Source of the DNA: Spirochaetaceae bacterium
Lineage (GTDB): Bacteria > Spirochaetota > Leptospiria > Leptospirales > Leptonemataceae
DNA: 64,000 nt
NCBI GenBank assembly: GCA_002730875.1
Contig: PCBI01000015.1
Span: forward strand, 124,001-188,000
Direction: 5' to 3'
Every line of letters starts with the position of its first letter. Position 1 is the first letter of the stretch. The position numbers were made by a program, and so were the translations under genes. Shown here in pieces: positions 11,136-20,864 of the stretch. The notes under the pieces are model-generated. The model saw nothing but the letters and a program-made list of their open reading frames with translations. It ran no database searches and was not told where the DNA came from.

Positions 11136-11747
11136 TCATTTTCTCTTTTTGGCGCCAGGGTTATACTGGTTGGCTCGGATGTTTTTTTCGGCCAGGGTTA
11201 CGATCTCTTGTATTCTTCGGCTTCTGGTTTCGCTTCTTTTGGCGTTCATTAACCATTCCAGGATCCCTTTGCGCGCCGAGGGAGGGAAACTCTGAAAATG
11301 CTTCATTGCTTTCCCATTCTCTTTGAATGCTTGTTTCAGATCTTCGGGCAGGACCAGGTCCTCTACAGATTTCAGGGCATCCCAGGTTCCGGTTTCTTTG
11401 GCCAGTTCGATCATTTCCAACCCTGCTGGATGCATCTGGCCGCTCTTGATTAGCCGGTTCGCACGCTCGCGATTCGGTTTGCTCCAGTTGCTCCTGGGCT
11501 TTCGTTTTGAAAAGAAAAGGTAGTAGCTTGAATCATCTCGCTTGTTCGGTTTGCTATCAATCCATCCGAAACATAGAGCCTCCTCCACGGCTTCCTCATA
11601 GCTCAGGTTTTCTTTGGAGGACCCTTTGCGAAATAGAATCAGCCAGACGGAAATCTCGGTTCCATGATTGGCCCGCAACCAGGAGCGCCACTCCTTGCGA
11701 CTGCTCACTCCAATGGCCAGGTCTTTTCCTTTCTTTTCCTGAAACAT
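11136..11747 (-). CDS. YdeI/OmdA-family protein
   Basis: 203 residues from the ATG at 11747 (MFQEKKGKDLAIGVSSRKEW). An upstream extension to 11921 would run through the terminator and is unlikely to be coding. The motif order, 'W..WL..NH....VWL...KK', then YEEAVEEALCFGWIDSK, then LFFSKRKPRSNWSKPN, and a C-terminal helical part with 'AKRxETRxRRI', matches the YdeI/OmpD-associated (OmdA) family of small cytoplasmic proteins. Family members are described as protecting against bacteriocins or antimicrobial peptides, but no biochemical activity is firm. It stands alone, separated from nrdJ by a terminator. Confidence 0.85.
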   Translation of the reverse strand: MFQEKKGKDLAIGVSSRKEWRSWLRANHGTEISVWLILFRKGSSKENLSYEEAVEEALCFGWIDSKPNKRDDSSYYLFFSKRKPRSNWSKPNRERANRLIKSGQMHPAGLEMIELAKETGTWDALKSVEDLVLPEDLKQAFKENGKAMKHFQSFPPSARKGILEWLMNAKRSETRSRRIQEIVTLAEKNIRANQYNPGAKKRK

Positions 11748-11920
11748 AGGATTATTTACTCGAAATAACCAAAGATTAACCCGTTCTTTGTCAAGGCGAC
11801 CGCTAGCATAATACCAAATCAGGCGCGCTACGGCCGTTCCAGAACAGGTTCCCATCCGCCCCGGCGCTGGGGGGACATCCCGAGAGAAGCTCCACCGCTT
11901 ACCCCGGATCGCCGCCTGCA

Positions 11921-11943
11921 AAAAGAAAGCCCGACCAGCGGGC
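11921..11943 (-). terminator. Rho-independent terminator of nrdJ
   Basis: On the minus strand GCCCG-CTGGT-CGGGC forms a perfect 5-bp GC-rich stem, immediately followed by TTTCTTTT. It lies about 120 bp past the nrdJ stop, before the YdeI-like gene. The rest of the 318-bp gap (11748-12065) shows no gene. Confidence 0.75.
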
Positions 11944-12065
11944 CGAGCTTCTTTCTTGATCCAGAGTGCTTAAATTCAGGGCCCTGAAGATCGCCAATGA
12001 ACGTTTCCGCTCTCTGATGATCTCCGGGCCCCCGATACAGGGTCTGCCCCTCGGTTAATTGCGAA

Positions 12066-15000
12066 TCAGCTGCATCCGGTGGTGGAACCGCAGGAGTTGC
12101 ACTTGAGGCAGGTTCCGTTTCTTACCAGAGTAAACTGACCGCATTCGGGGCAGGGATCTCCTTCGTAGCCCTTGAGTTTGGCTACCGTACTCAGGTCCAT
12201 TTCGGCAACGGCGGTGCCGCTACCGGAGGTTTGAGCGCTGGACCCTTTCATGAAAGAAAGCTCCATCATGGCAGCCTGATCCTCTTCCGCAGCTGCCGCT
12301 TTTGCATCCGAAGAAGGAGCGGACAGATCTGTAGGGGAGGGGCTGTTGGCTGCGGCTGCCGGCACCGCATCTCGATCTGCATTGGCAGGGATCTTGTTCG
12401 GAGCCGGTGTTTCCCGGGAGCTCACCACGTCCGGTCGAATGTCTTCCGGCTCTACCTGGGCAAGATCGTAGCGACCCAGATAGGTGATGGCCAGCTCGCG
12501 GAAGATGTAGTCAATGATGGAGGTGGACATCTTGATATGCGGATTGCCCATAACCATGCCGTTTGGTTCGAATCGCGTGAATACGAAGGCTTCCACGAAT
12601 TCTTCCAGGGGCACTCCGTATTGCAGACCCAGGGATACAGCGATGGCAAAGCAGTTCATCAGTGAACGGAAGGCAGCGCCTTCTTTGTGCATGTCCAGAA
12701 AAACTTCGCCCAGAGCGCCGTCTTCGTATTCGCCGGTGCGAATATAAACCTTGTGGCCGCCCACGGAGGCTTTCTGGGTATAGCCTGCTCGACGGGCCGG
12801 TAGTCGGCGTCGCTTGGCAATGTACTTGTAGAGGATTTTCTCTACTTCTTTGACTGCAGGCTCGGTATGAGTCTCTTCTTCGGCCAGGTCATCGTCGCTG
12901 AGAACATTCAGAGGCTGCGATAGCTTGGACCCGTCTCTATAGAGCGCAATGGCTTTGTTCATCAATTTCCAGCTCAGCCAGTAGGCCTGCTTCACATCGT
13001 CGATGGAGGCTTCCATGGGCAGATTGATGGTCTTGGAAATGGCGCCGGAAATGAAAGGCTGCGCCGCAGCCATCATCTTCACGTGGGACTGCCAGGACAG
13101 GTAACGTTTTCCATAGCGACCGCATTTGTTGGCGCAATCGAACACCGGGTAGTGCTCCTCTTTGAGATGCGGAGCGCCTTCGATGGTCATGGTTCCGGTG
13201 ACATAGTCATTCGCCAGTCGTATCTGCTCTCGATTGAATCCCAGAAACTCCAGAAGCTGGAATCCTGGCTGCATTACCTGATCGCCGGCTTTCAGAGTGT
13301 CTCGGACAAAGTCTTCGCCCAGAGTAAATGCGTTGAACACAAATGAGATGTCAAATGCGGATGGCAGTTCATCTTCCAGACGGGCCAGGACCTCATCGGT
13401 GAAGCCTTTTTCCTTCAGAGACTCCGGATTGATATGCGGAGCGCCTTTCAGGGTGCGGTGACCGGTGGTATGGTTTACGATGTCTTTGATTTGATCTTCT
13501 GTATAACCCAATCGTCGGAGGGCCGGAGGAACCGACTGGTTGATGATCTTGAAATAGCCACCGCCGGCCAGCTTCTTGAATTTCACCAGAGCGAAGTCAG
13601 GCTCGATACCAGTGGTATCGCAGTCCATTACCAGACCGATGGTGCCGGTAGGAGCGATTACAGTCATCTGGGCGTTGCGGTATCCGTGTTTTTCTCCCAT
13701 TTCCAGGGCCCGGTCCGCTTCATCCCGGGCGGCCATATACAGGTTTTCCGGACAAATAGAGCCGTCGATGCCCACAGGAGTAATGCTCAGTCCTTCGTAA
13801 TGCTCCGGAGCTTCGTTGTATACCGCTCGACGGTGGTTTCTGAACACTCGAAGCATATGCTCCCGGTTCTTTTCGTAACCGGAAAACGGTCCCAGACGCT
13901 CGGACATTTCGGCGCTGGTGGCGGCCGCGGTCATATGCAGAATGGCGGTGATGGCGCCGGCCATAGAGCGGGCTTCGTCGGAATCATAGGAAATCCCCAG
14001 AACCATTAGCAGGCTTCCCAGGTTGGCATAGCCCAGTCCCAGGGTCCTGAATTTATAGGACAGTTCGGCGATCTCTTTAGAAGGGAACTGTGCCATTGTA
14101 ACAGAGATCTCCAGAACGATGGTCCAGAGACGGGCCGCATGGCGCAGTGCGATGTCGTCCACTTCGCCGGTCTGCTCGTTCAAGAAGCGGATCAGGTTCA
14201 GGCTGGCCAGGTTACAGGCGGTGTTGTCCAGGAACATGTATTCGGAGCAGGGGTTGGACGCTCGAATCGGACCGTCTTCCGGACAGGTATGCCATTCATT
14301 GATGGTTGTATCGAATTGGACTCCGGGATCGGCGCTGGCCCAGGCCGCGAAAGAGATGTCTTCCCACAATTCGCGGGCTTTAACGGTGCGGACGGCTGTA
14401 GGCTTTCTGTTCTGCTCGGCGGCATCCTCTTTTTCTGTTCTCCAGTAGAGTCCCCAGTCGCCATCGTTGTCTACAGCGTTCATAAAGTCGCCGTTGATTC
14501 GCACGGAGTTATTGGAGTTCTGGCCGGAAACGGTTTGGTAAGCCCGAGACTGCCAGTCCGTAGTGAGTTCTTCGAATAGGATGGAAGTATGTCCCTGGTC
14601 CACAAGATCCAGTACTCGACGGATGTAGTTTTCGGAGATCTCGGACTTTCGTGCATCCACGATCGCCTTTTTTAGATCTGCATTCTCGGCTGGATTTGTG
14701 CCTCCTTTCGAGGCGATCTTCATGATGTTGTTCAGATGCTTGTTGGCCAGCTTGGAACCTGCAACAAGGGAAAGTACCTTTTGTTCTTCTACTACCTTCC
14801 AGTTGATAAATTCTTCTATATCCGGATGATCCATATCCAGACATACCATTTTCGCCGCTCTGCGCGTGGTACCGCCGGATTTGATAGCGCCAGCCGCGCG
14901 ATCGCCGATTTTCAGAAAACTCATGAGGCCGGAACTCTTACCCCCGCCGCTCAGAGGCTCGCCTTCTGCACGAAGACTGGAGAAGTTGGTTCCCGTTCCG

Positions 15001-15731
15001 GATCCGTACTTAAACAGTCGTGCTTCGCGCACCCATAGATCCATAATGCCGCCGTCGGAAACCAGATCATCGTCCACGGATTGAATGAAACAGGCATGAG
15101 GTTGAGGTCTTTCGTAGGCGCTACGCGAGCGAATCAGTTCCTGCGTTTGCGGATCGATGAAATAGTGTCCCTGTCCTTTTCCATCAATTCCATAGGCCCA
15201 GTGCAGTCCGGTGTTGAACCACTGCGGAGAGTTGGGAGCGGCGATTTGCTTCGCCAGCATGTACATCATTTCTTCGTAGAATGCCAGAGCGTCTTCTTCG
15301 CTGGAGAAATAGTTGTTCTTATAGCCCCAGTAGGTCCAGCATCCGGCCAGCCGGTGGAATACCTGGATGGCGCTGGTTTCGGACCCAAATCGCTTTTCTT
15401 CGGGTAATTCATTCAGTCGATCATAGTCCGGTTCCCTTCTTTGTAGCCAGCCCGGAACGCCTTCTTCGTGCACGGCTTTGCTGAAGGCGGGAACGCCGGC
15501 TTTGCGGAAATACTTCTGGGCCAGAATGTCCACGGCCACCTGCGACCAGTGTTCCGGTACTTCCACATCCTTTGCTTCGAAAACCACGGTTCCATCCGGG
15601 TTCACGATTCGCGATGTGCGACGGGTCCAGGAGAACAGTTCCTTGATTCGGGTTTGCTCCTGGGGATTGTTATAGTCTTCCAGGGCGGGGGCTTCCTGGA
15701 TCTGGGACGTAAATAAGCGGCTGACTCGCAT
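12066..15731 (-). CDS. nrdJ: Vitamin B12-dependent (class II) ribonucleotide reductase
   Basis: 1221 residues from the ATG at 15731, preceded by GAGGTAG; the reading continues upstream to 15977, but that stretch is better explained as a structured leader. It reduces ribonucleotides to deoxyribonucleotides with adenosylcobalamin, without needing oxygen. Seen: [25 protein letters not shown] (substrate-site Cys), [21 protein letters not shown] (active-site loop), APTGTIG, and a C-terminal zinc-ribbon [15 protein letters not shown] ending in the dithiol-like GCS. A poorly conserved acidic/Ala/Ser linker (about 1120-1180) precedes the zinc ribbon. No NrdR or class I genes are adjacent. Confidence 0.96.
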   Translation of the reverse strand: MRVSRLFTSQIQEAPALEDYNNPQEQTRIKELFSWTRRTSRIVNPDGTVVFEAKDVEVPEHWSQVAVDILAQKYFRKAGVPAFSKAVHEEGVPGWLQRREPDYDRLNELPEEKRFGSETSAIQVFHRLAGCWTYWGYKNNYFSSEEDALAFYEEMMYMLAKQIAAPNSPQWFNTGLHWAYGIDGKGQGHYFIDPQTQELIRSRSAYERPQPHACFIQSVDDDLVSDGGIMDLWVREARLFKYGSGTGTNFSSLRAEGEPLSGGGKSSGLMSFLKIGDRAAGAIKSGGTTRRAAKMVCLDMDHPDIEEFINWKVVEEQKVLSLVAGSKLANKHLNNIMKIASKGGTNPAENADLKKAIVDARKSEISENYIRRVLDLVDQGHTSILFEELTTDWQSRAYQTVSGQNSNNSVRINGDFMNAVDNDGDWGLYWRTEKEDAAEQNRKPTAVRTVKARELWEDISFAAWASADPGVQFDTTINEWHTCPEDGPIRASNPCSEYMFLDNTACNLASLNLIRFLNEQTGEVDDIALRHAARLWTIVLEISVTMAQFPSKEIAELSYKFRTLGLGYANLGSLLMVLGISYDSDEARSMAGAITAILHMTAAATSAEMSERLGPFSGYEKNREHMLRVFRNHRRAVYNEAPEHYEGLSITPVGIDGSICPENLYMAARDEADRALEMGEKHGYRNAQMTVIAPTGTIGLVMDCDTTGIEPDFALVKFKKLAGGGYFKIINQSVPPALRRLGYTEDQIKDIVNHTTGHRTLKGAPHINPESLKEKGFTDEVLARLEDELPSAFDISFVFNAFTLGEDFVRDTLKAGDQVMQPGFQLLEFLGFNREQIRLANDYVTGTMTIEGAPHLKEEHYPVFDCANKCGRYGKRYLSWQSHVKMMAAAQPFISGAISKTINLPMEASIDDVKQAYWLSWKLMNKAIALYRDGSKLSQPLNVLSDDDLAEEETHTEPAVKEVEKILYKYIAKRRRLPARRAGYTQKASVGGHKVYIRTGEYEDGALGEVFLDMHKEGAAFRSLMNCFAIAVSLGLQYGVPLEEFVEAFVFTRFEPNGMVMGNPHIKMSTSIIDYIFRELAITYLGRYDLAQVEPEDIRPDVVSSRETPAPNKIPANADRDAVPAAAANSPSPTDLSAPSSDAKAAAAEEDQAAMMELSFMKGSSAQTSGSGTAVAEMDLSTVAKLKGYEGDPCPECGQFTLVRNGTCLKCNSCGSTTGCS

Positions 15732-15761
15732 TTCTAAAACTACCTCTAATAATCTAATTGT

Positions 15762-15944
15762 TCTGTGCCGTACCTGCCGCAACAGGAACGCCTGACCCGA
15801 AGGCCTTTGGGACCACCGGGGCCCATCCGCCGCAGCGGACTCTGTCCGTAGACAGAGAAATCGATAGAAAAGCCTATCGTAATCGCCCCATCCTTCAGAT
15901 GCATTCCGGATGGGGGACAATCCTTTGGCGGAGCCGAAGCTCCG
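15762..15944 (-). promoter_or_regulatory. Structured 5' leader of nrdJ (candidate cis-regulatory RNA)
   Basis: Read on the minus strand, five perfect stem-loops follow one another: 15944-15929 CGGAGC(UUCG)GCUCCG; 15915-15886, an 8-bp stem CCCCAUCC/GGAUGGGG with a 14-nt loop; 15879-15862 CGAUAG/CUAUCG; 15857-15840 CUCUGUC(UACG)GACAGAG; 15839-15826 UCCGC(UGCG)GCGGA. A weaker GGCC(UUCG)GGUC follows at about 15805-15794, then CCUG/CAGG near 15785-15772. Three of the five perfect loops are UNCG tetraloops closed by C-G, which only makes sense as RNA in the nrdJ direction. I cannot match the B12-box of cobalamin riboswitches here. Promoter not firmly located. Confidence 0.6.
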
Positions 15945-16362
15945 GCGAAGACCCGGGGGCCTCGTCATTTTAACCATTCATTCCAGATCTGGGTATGAAT
16001 TTTCTGGATTATGTCTCATTACTTCCGGGCGGATTTCCGCCGCACACGGAGTCTGAGAGTCTTACGATTCTCCCGGGATTCAGTCAATATTTTTGCGGCC
16101 TGGTTACAGAAAAAATGTGAAGAAAATCGTGGAATATGTCGTCAAAGGTAGTCGCCATGCGAGATCACTAAACGGCCACGAAAGGCCAGTTTGAGCCGCC
16201 TTCTTGCATAGCAAGTCGCAACTCCGGCGCGGAAAATGACGAATTACTGAACGTGTATTGCTGCGAAAACGGGCAGGTCTTTTGAGTTTTCAAATCTCCG
16301 CGGAAGGTTGCCCCGGTAACGTTGATAAGAGAGGCGCTCGGGATTTCGCATATTCCGGACCC
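15945..16362. other. Gene-free stretch upstream of the nrdJ leader
   Basis: About 420 bp with no convincing coding region. On the minus strand TTGACT, 17 bp and TAAGAC at about 16090-16060 form a weak candidate nrdJ promoter. A second possible -10 (CATAAT) is near 16010. Confidence 0.35.
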
Positions 16363-16654
16363 GACGCCAGCATTCAAAGCATCCAGCTAAGCCCCAGGTT
16401 CAGACCCGTTGACGAGACCTGGCCCAGAGCGGTGGGGCGGCCGACGCCGTATTCCGCTTCCGGTTCCAGAAAAGTCCTGTTGGATGTTCTGAACCGCAAT
16501 TCGGCATGCACTCCCGCAAACCCGGCCTGGCAGGAGCCTGAGCCGTACTGCTCCAGTCGACAGGTGCCGATGCGACCCATGAGGCCCAAATATGGATCCG
16601 GTCCGGCATTCTTTTTGAAATGATACGTCCAGCCAAATTCCAGCAGATCCATTG
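16363..16654. repeat. 292-bp direct repeat, copy 1
   Basis: About 97% identical to 18236-18528 (I count nine substitutions and one single-base gap by eye). Both copies are in the same orientation and both encode, on the minus strand, the last ~97 residues of an outer-membrane-type protein. Identity stops abruptly at the downstream end. At the other end it decays, with only protein-level similarity continuing for a few residues. Confidence 0.9.
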
Positions 16655-16779
16655 TTACCCGACGCCCGGCTTGATACATAATGGGTTAGCAGGTTTTTTC
16701 TCCAGCCGTAGTGCTCAGACCAGTGCTTCGAGATACGTAATGTGAACCGCCCCTCAAAAGGGATACCAGTGCTTAACAT
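16374..16779 (-). pseudogene. Remnant of an outer-membrane beta-barrel-like gene (paralogue of 18247-19033)
   Basis: The intact 3' part reads MDLLEFGWTYHFKKNAGPDP and onward to LNLGLSWML at the stop, an alternating beta-strand pattern like the end of a small outer-membrane barrel. It matches the C-terminus of the gene at 18247-19033. Upstream, the frame is closed by a stop just before residue 1 of this segment. A different frame (16779 to about 16680, with GRFTLRISKHWSEHYG) looks like the degenerate upstream part. The signal peptide and most of the N-terminal half are absent. I read it as a truncated, frameshifted duplicate; a short expressed protein from the ATG at 16679 is possible. Confidence 0.6.
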
Positions 16780-16940
16780 CTATAGTGGAAGGTGTAGGGC
16801 GGGAGAACTAGCCCGTGCCAAACCGACGACAACGCAAAGTGGTTCTGAGCAAAGGAATACTACGTTTTCCTCAACCCTTCACTCCGGGACCGGGTTTTTC
16901 CTTTGACCGGTTTTTACACAGGGAATTCTATTGTTCCGTT

Positions 16941-18014
16941 ATGATAAAAAAAGAGAATAGAATTTCTTATATTAGAAGTGTTCCTGCTAAAGTACTGATC
17001 ATGGCCTTGAGTCTCGGCTCCGTGGGTTGCGGCTTTCTTGGTCCATCCGATTCGGACGATGATTTGCTTCCTCTGGCCGGTCTTCTAGCGCTTGCCGGCG
17101 CCCAGCAAGCACAATTCGATTGCACGGATGATGGTCTGGTGTGGACGGAGCCTACGATTCCGGAAGCGAATGCCTGGACCGGAATCACTTACGGAAACGG
17201 CCTTTATGTAGCCGTTGCTAACGATGGAACCAATCGAATAATGACTTCTACGGATGCGCGCAACTGGACTGTACGCTCGGCTCCCGGAGCCGCTGTTCCC
17301 TGGTATGATGTTGCCTACGGGGATAATCTGTTCGTGGCTGTGGCAGGCGCGAACGGAGCCGAAGATGTCATGACGTCCTCAGACGGAGTGAACTGGACTC
17401 GCCGTTCGGAACCGGTAACTGCTGATTTTCGTCGGATTGAATTCGGGGGAGGAAGGTTTGTGGCGGCTGCTGAAAGTACGGCTAATCTTCTGGTGACCGC
17501 GGACGGGGTTTCCAACAGCTCGGTTACACCATCCGGTACCATTGCGGCCTACAATAACGTAAGCTACGTCAACGACAAATTCCTGATTTTTGACCAATCA
17601 TCCGGTTCCTCAATCAGGAGCTTCACGTCTACTGACGGCAATTCCTGGACCGAACGCACCGTACCGAGCGGCTTGTGGACTTCATCTGCTTACGGAAGCG
17701 GCAGGGTTGTTGCTGTTGGTTTTGGAGGTAGCGGCGGTGATACACTGATGTACTCACCCAACGGAATCGATGGTTGGGTCCTCGCGAACGATCCTGCCAC
17801 ATTTCCTTCGTATAGGGCTGTGGCGCACGGAGGTGGCCTATTCGTGGCAGTGAACCACAACGGTTCCCCTGAAGTAATTATCTCCACAGATGGAATCAAC
17901 TGGACCGGGGTTGCTGAACCCACAACCAGAAGCTGGATCAATGTTGCCTACGGGAACGGTAAGTTCGTAGCTGTTGCAGAGTCAGGCCAGATCATGGTTT
18001 CAGAATGTGACTGA
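16941..18014 (+). CDS. Beta-propeller repeat lipoprotein
   Basis: 357 residues from the ATG at 16941; upstream extension lacks a signal-like start. The N-terminus is basic, then LIMALSLGSVGC, a relaxed spirochaetal lipobox with Cys30. After an Asp/Leu/Ala linker come about six repeats of the form 'W..VAYGNGxFVAVA......STDGxNWT', typical of BNR/sialidase-like beta-propellers. Examples are at about residues 75-95, 125-145, 165-180 and 335-350. Likely an outer-membrane-anchored surface protein; the ligand is unknown. A weak promoter (TTGACC, 17 bp, TTCTAT) is at 16903-16931. It lies between two 292/293-bp direct repeats, and its 5' end is more A/T-rich than its neighbours, suggesting insertion or rearrangement. 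Confidence 0.8.
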   Translation: MIKKENRISYIRSVPAKVLIMALSLGSVGCGFLGPSDSDDDLLPLAGLLALAGAQQAQFDCTDDGLVWTEPTIPEANAWTGITYGNGLYVAVANDGTNRIMTSTDARNWTVRSAPGAAVPWYDVAYGDNLFVAVAGANGAEDVMTSSDGVNWTRRSEPVTADFRRIEFGGGRFVAAAESTANLLVTADGVSNSSVTPSGTIAAYNNVSYVNDKFLIFDQSSGSSIRSFTSTDGNSWTERTVPSGLWTSSAYGSGRVVAVGFGGSGGDTLMYSPNGIDGWVLANDPATFPSYRAVAHGGGLFVAVNHNGSPEVIISTDGINWTGVAEPTTRSWINVAYGNGKFVAVAESGQIMVSECD

Positions 18015-18235
18015 GTAATTTGGGTTCCTTATCAAAAAGGCAATGGGGGCGATTATCCTTCGGAACAATGCAGAAGGGCCAAACCTGAAACAGATCATCG
18101 CCTTGCCCTGGTTTCCTCTTTTGAACCGGTTCTCGTTTCTATGATTTTCGCGCGCATCCATGGCCCGGCGCCAGATTCGGGCCGGGCCCATCACCCAACG
18201 CCACCCATCAGAGGGCACCGCTCAGCTCTGCCACG

Positions 18236-18528
18236 GACGCCAGCATTCAAGGCATCCAGCTCAGCCCCAGGTTCAGACCCGCTGACGAGACCTGGCCCAG
18301 AGCGGTGGGTCGGCCGACGCTGTATTCCGCTTCCAGTTCCAGAAAAGTCCTGTTGGATGTTCTGAACCGCAATCCGGCATGCACTCCCGCAAACCCGGCC
18401 TGGCAGGAGCCTGAGCCGTACTGCTCCCAGTCGACAGGTGCCGATGCGACCCATGAGGCCCAAATATGGATCCAGTCCGGCATTCTTTCTGAAATGATAC
18501 GTCCAGCCAAATTCCAGCAGATCCATTG
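18236..18528. repeat. 293-bp direct repeat, copy 2
   Basis: Partner of 16363-16654 in the same orientation, about 1.87 kb away. It has one extra base: CCC at 18426-18428 against CC at 16553-16554. It is the 3' part of the frameshifted outer-membrane protein gene. Confidence 0.9.
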
Positions 18529-19033
18529 ATACACGGAAACCGCCCTGGCTACGTGCAAACTCGGATGCATAGAGAAGAAAGGTCGCATCCCGGTTTCCCT
18601 GCTGGAATTGGTCCAGAATGTGCCATCGAGGAAATCCATTCAGCTCGCTGCATTCCCGGCAGGGAATCTGGCCTCTCACACCTCTGTAGCCGATACGAAA
18701 CATCCAGGGATCGCCGGTTTCCGAATATCTGATTTGCAGGCTTCCGGAGCCCGGCTGTATGGGCGGCGGCGATAGGTCCGTACTGCCCAGAATCAGATAG
18801 TTCAATGTACGGTCCCCGGGAGATGTGTTCATGCGTTCCATTCGATCCAGGAAGTAGTAAAATCTGTCCTGGCCCAGTGCTGTGCGCCTGGAGTCCTCCG
18901 GCCGTATTGTAAGGCCACCACCGCCCAGATAGATTGACCACGGGGACGCATGGGCCAAATCGGAGAGCAGAAACAAAGAGCAACAGGCCAGAATACGGCC
19001 CGTTTTCGTAATAAACCTATAGTATTGAAACAT
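18247..19033 (-). pseudogene. Outer-membrane beta-barrel-like protein, frameshifted near the C-terminus
   Basis: The reading from 19033 has a signal peptide (basic N-terminus, ILACCSLFLLSDLAHA) and about 200 residues of beta-rich sequence (SLQIRYSETGDPWMFRIGYR; MDLLEFGWTYHF) up to MGRIGTCRL. A one-base insertion in the C run at 18426-18428, absent in the paralogous copy at 16553, then throws the frame. The unshifted reading runs to 18191 with unrelated Arg/Gly/Pro-rich sequence. The shifted frame gives EQYGSGSCQAGF and onward to LNLGLSWMP with a stop at 18247, which is clearly the true end. It may be a pseudogene, a phase-variable homopolymer site or a sequencing error. Function unknown. Confidence 0.65.
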
Positions 19034-19145
19034 ATGTCTTACAGTGAATTCTGAGATACTTGGACGCAGCCATGGCCGGAACGTTTTACATTTTCCATTG
19101 ATTTCTGAGGGACGCGGCCTTATGCTAAATCAGAAGCGGTTTTAT

Positions 19146-19475
19146 ATGAAAGTCTCCATCATCTATGAACCCGGCTGTCCAAACTACCAAAAGGCTAGAG
19201 AGATTGTGGAAGAAGTCTGCCAGACCGAGGGATTGGAATTCTCTATAGAGATGATAGACTCCACCTCCAGGGATCTCGATCCCCGCTGGAGAGGGTTTGG
19301 ATCGCCCACGGTCCTTCTGGACGGTCAGGAGGTAGATCCGTCGGATGGGCAGGGGCAGTGCTGTAGAGTGTATCGAAACGAGGAAGGGGCGCTCCAGGGA
19401 TTTCCTTCCAGAAAAGCAGTAGCCGAGCTAATCCGAAGATCCAGTAGTTCAGATTCCGGGGTCGAGATGAATTGA
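19146..19475 (+). CDS. Small thioredoxin-fold protein with CPNY motif
   Basis: 109 residues from the ATG at 19146 (MKVSIIYEPGCPNYQKAREI). The order is a beta strand, GCPNY (C11 in place of a full CxxC), a helix, then FGSPTVLLDGQEVDPSDGQ and QCCRVYR, and a final helix. This is characteristic of a small family of cytoplasmic thioredoxin/glutaredoxin-like proteins found near mercury or metal genes ('G(F)xGSPTxxxDGxD......CRxY'). Possibly a redox or metal-binding protein; no partner gene is adjacent. A longer upstream start at 19044 is less likely because it adds non-conserved sequence. Confidence 0.7.
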   Translation: MKVSIIYEPGCPNYQKAREIVEEVCQTEGLEFSIEMIDSTSRDLDPRWRGFGSPTVLLDGQEVDPSDGQGQCCRVYRNEEGALQGFPSRKAVAELIRRSSSSDSGVEMN

Positions 19476-19704
19476 CCTCGCTACCGTGGCTTGATAAACG
19501 GGTCCCTGTTGACCCTGGATTTCAAATCCGACACTTTCCGGTCCACCGGAATCGCAGAACGGAGAGCCTGACCGTTGGGAGCGGATTGTGCAGCCGTAGC
19601 ACCAATGAGACATAATCTGACAGTTTTTGCCAATGACGGGAGCCAAAATAATGAAATGGATTGACCTGGTTGAGGTGTTTTCAACTTTGTCATCGGGCGG
19701 ATAG

Positions 19705-19953
19705 ATGGGGAAGCTTTCCATAAGCTTCGCAATCCTCACATTAATACTCTGTGCTTTCATGGGCTCGGTGGCCGGGTCGTTGTTGCACAGGGTTTTCGGG
19801 CTGTCGTTTCTGGATATTAGCCTGACCGGTGAACCGCTTACTGTAGCAAAGGATTTCTATATAATAAGTATCCTGGAAGTTACAGTTACCCCCGGGGCTC
19901 TGATCGGAATTCTCGTGGGTGGCTGGCTTCTTTATAAGAAAGGAAAGAATTAA
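19705..19953 (+). CDS. Small membrane protein, DUF4321-like
   Basis: 82 residues with two hydrophobic segments: residues 6-28 ([20 protein letters not shown]) and about 52-76 ([20 protein letters not shown]), with a YKKGKN tail. Size and layout, including the 'GSxxG' after the first helix, resemble the DUF4321 family of short membrane proteins. Its stop overlaps the rpsB start by one base (TAATG), so it is coupled to ribosomal protein synthesis. Function unknown. Confidence 0.55.
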   Translation: MGKLSISFAILTLILCAFMGSVAGSLLHRVFGLSFLDISLTGEPLTVAKDFYIISILEVTVTPGALIGILVGGWLLYKKGKN

Positions 19954-20864
19954 TGTCGACCATCTCTATGAAAACCCTGCTGGAAGCTGGAGTACACTTC
20001 GGACACCAGACTAGAAAATGGGATCCTCGCATGGCTCCCTATATCTTCACCGCACGAAATGGCATTCATATTATCGATCTGCAGAAAACCGTGCAGATGG
20101 CCAAAGTTGCCTACGAAGCCCTGCGAGAAGCTACTCATCGCGGCAAAAAGGTTCTGTTTGTAGGAACAAAGAAGCAGGCCCGTGGCGCTGTAGAAAGAGA
20201 AGCCAAGCGTTGCAAAATGTTCTATGTGAACACTCGCTGGCCCGGCGGACTGCTGACTAACTGGAATACTGTTAAGAAATCCATCGCTCGACTGAAGCGA
20301 CTGGAAGCCATGGAAGAGAGCGGCACATTCGAACAGGAAGCCCGCACAAAGAAAGAAGTGCTCATGCTTCAGCGGGAGTTGGATAACCTTCGCAAAAACC
20401 TGTCCGGTATCAAGGATATGCTTACTCCTCCGGACATCATGTTTGTAATCGATCCCAGCAAAGAGGCCATTGCCATTCGCGAAGCCAAGAACCTGGGTAT
20501 CCAGATCTATGCTGTGGTAGATTCCAACTGCAATCCCGAGCTAATCGATTATCCAATTCCCGGTAACGACGACGCTATCCGCGCCATTTCGCTGTTCCTG
20601 CAAACCATGGCCGATGCCATTATCGAAGGAACGGAAGGAATCGTAGGAACATCCGAGTTTACCGACGACGACGAGCAATTCGATCCGGACTCCATCCCGG
20701 TGGATTCTATCCGCTACAAAGGCGAATACGATGAATCCGGTGAGTTTATCGAAGATACACCCATTGCTCCCGGTACCGCCGAGCCCGTAGATGAAGAAGC
20801 CAAGGCTTATATCAAAGGCGATGGCGAAGAAGCCGAAGAAGCAAAAACGGAAGGGGAAGCATAA
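19953..20864 (+). CDS. rpsB: 30S ribosomal protein S2
   Basis: 303 residues, longer than the usual ~250. The S2 signatures are present: [19 protein letters not shown] near the N-terminus, [16 protein letters not shown], and [19 protein letters not shown]. The extra length is an acidic C-terminal tail (about 230-303, rich in D/E/G), common in spirochaete S2. It starts coupled to the small membrane protein gene and ends coupled to tsf (TAATG), as in most rpsB-tsf operons. Confidence 0.98.
   Translation: MSTISMKTLLEAGVHFGHQTRKWDPRMAPYIFTARNGIHIIDLQKTVQMAKVAYEALREATHRGKKVLFVGTKKQARGAVEREAKRCKMFYVNTRWPGGLLTNWNTVKKSIARLKRLEAMEESGTFEQEARTKKEVLMLQRELDNLRKNLSGIKDMLTPPDIMFVIDPSKEAIAIREAKNLGIQIYAVVDSNCNPELIDYPIPGNDDAIRAISLFLQTMADAIIEGTEGIVGTSEFTDDDEQFDPDSIPVDSIRYKGEYDESGEFIEDTPIAPGTAEPVDEEAKAYIKGDGEEAEEAKTEGEA

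Noticed and set aside
15732..15977. N-terminal extension of NrdJ by 82 residues
   Set aside because: The extension is Arg/Pro-rich and unlike NrdJ. The stretch is packed with hairpins, and a good ribosome binding site precedes the ATG at 15731.
15732..16100. Cobalamin riboswitch upstream of nrdJ
   Set aside because: The conserved B12-box and GGTG-AATCC core could not be found on either strand; the leader is reported only as an unassigned structured region.
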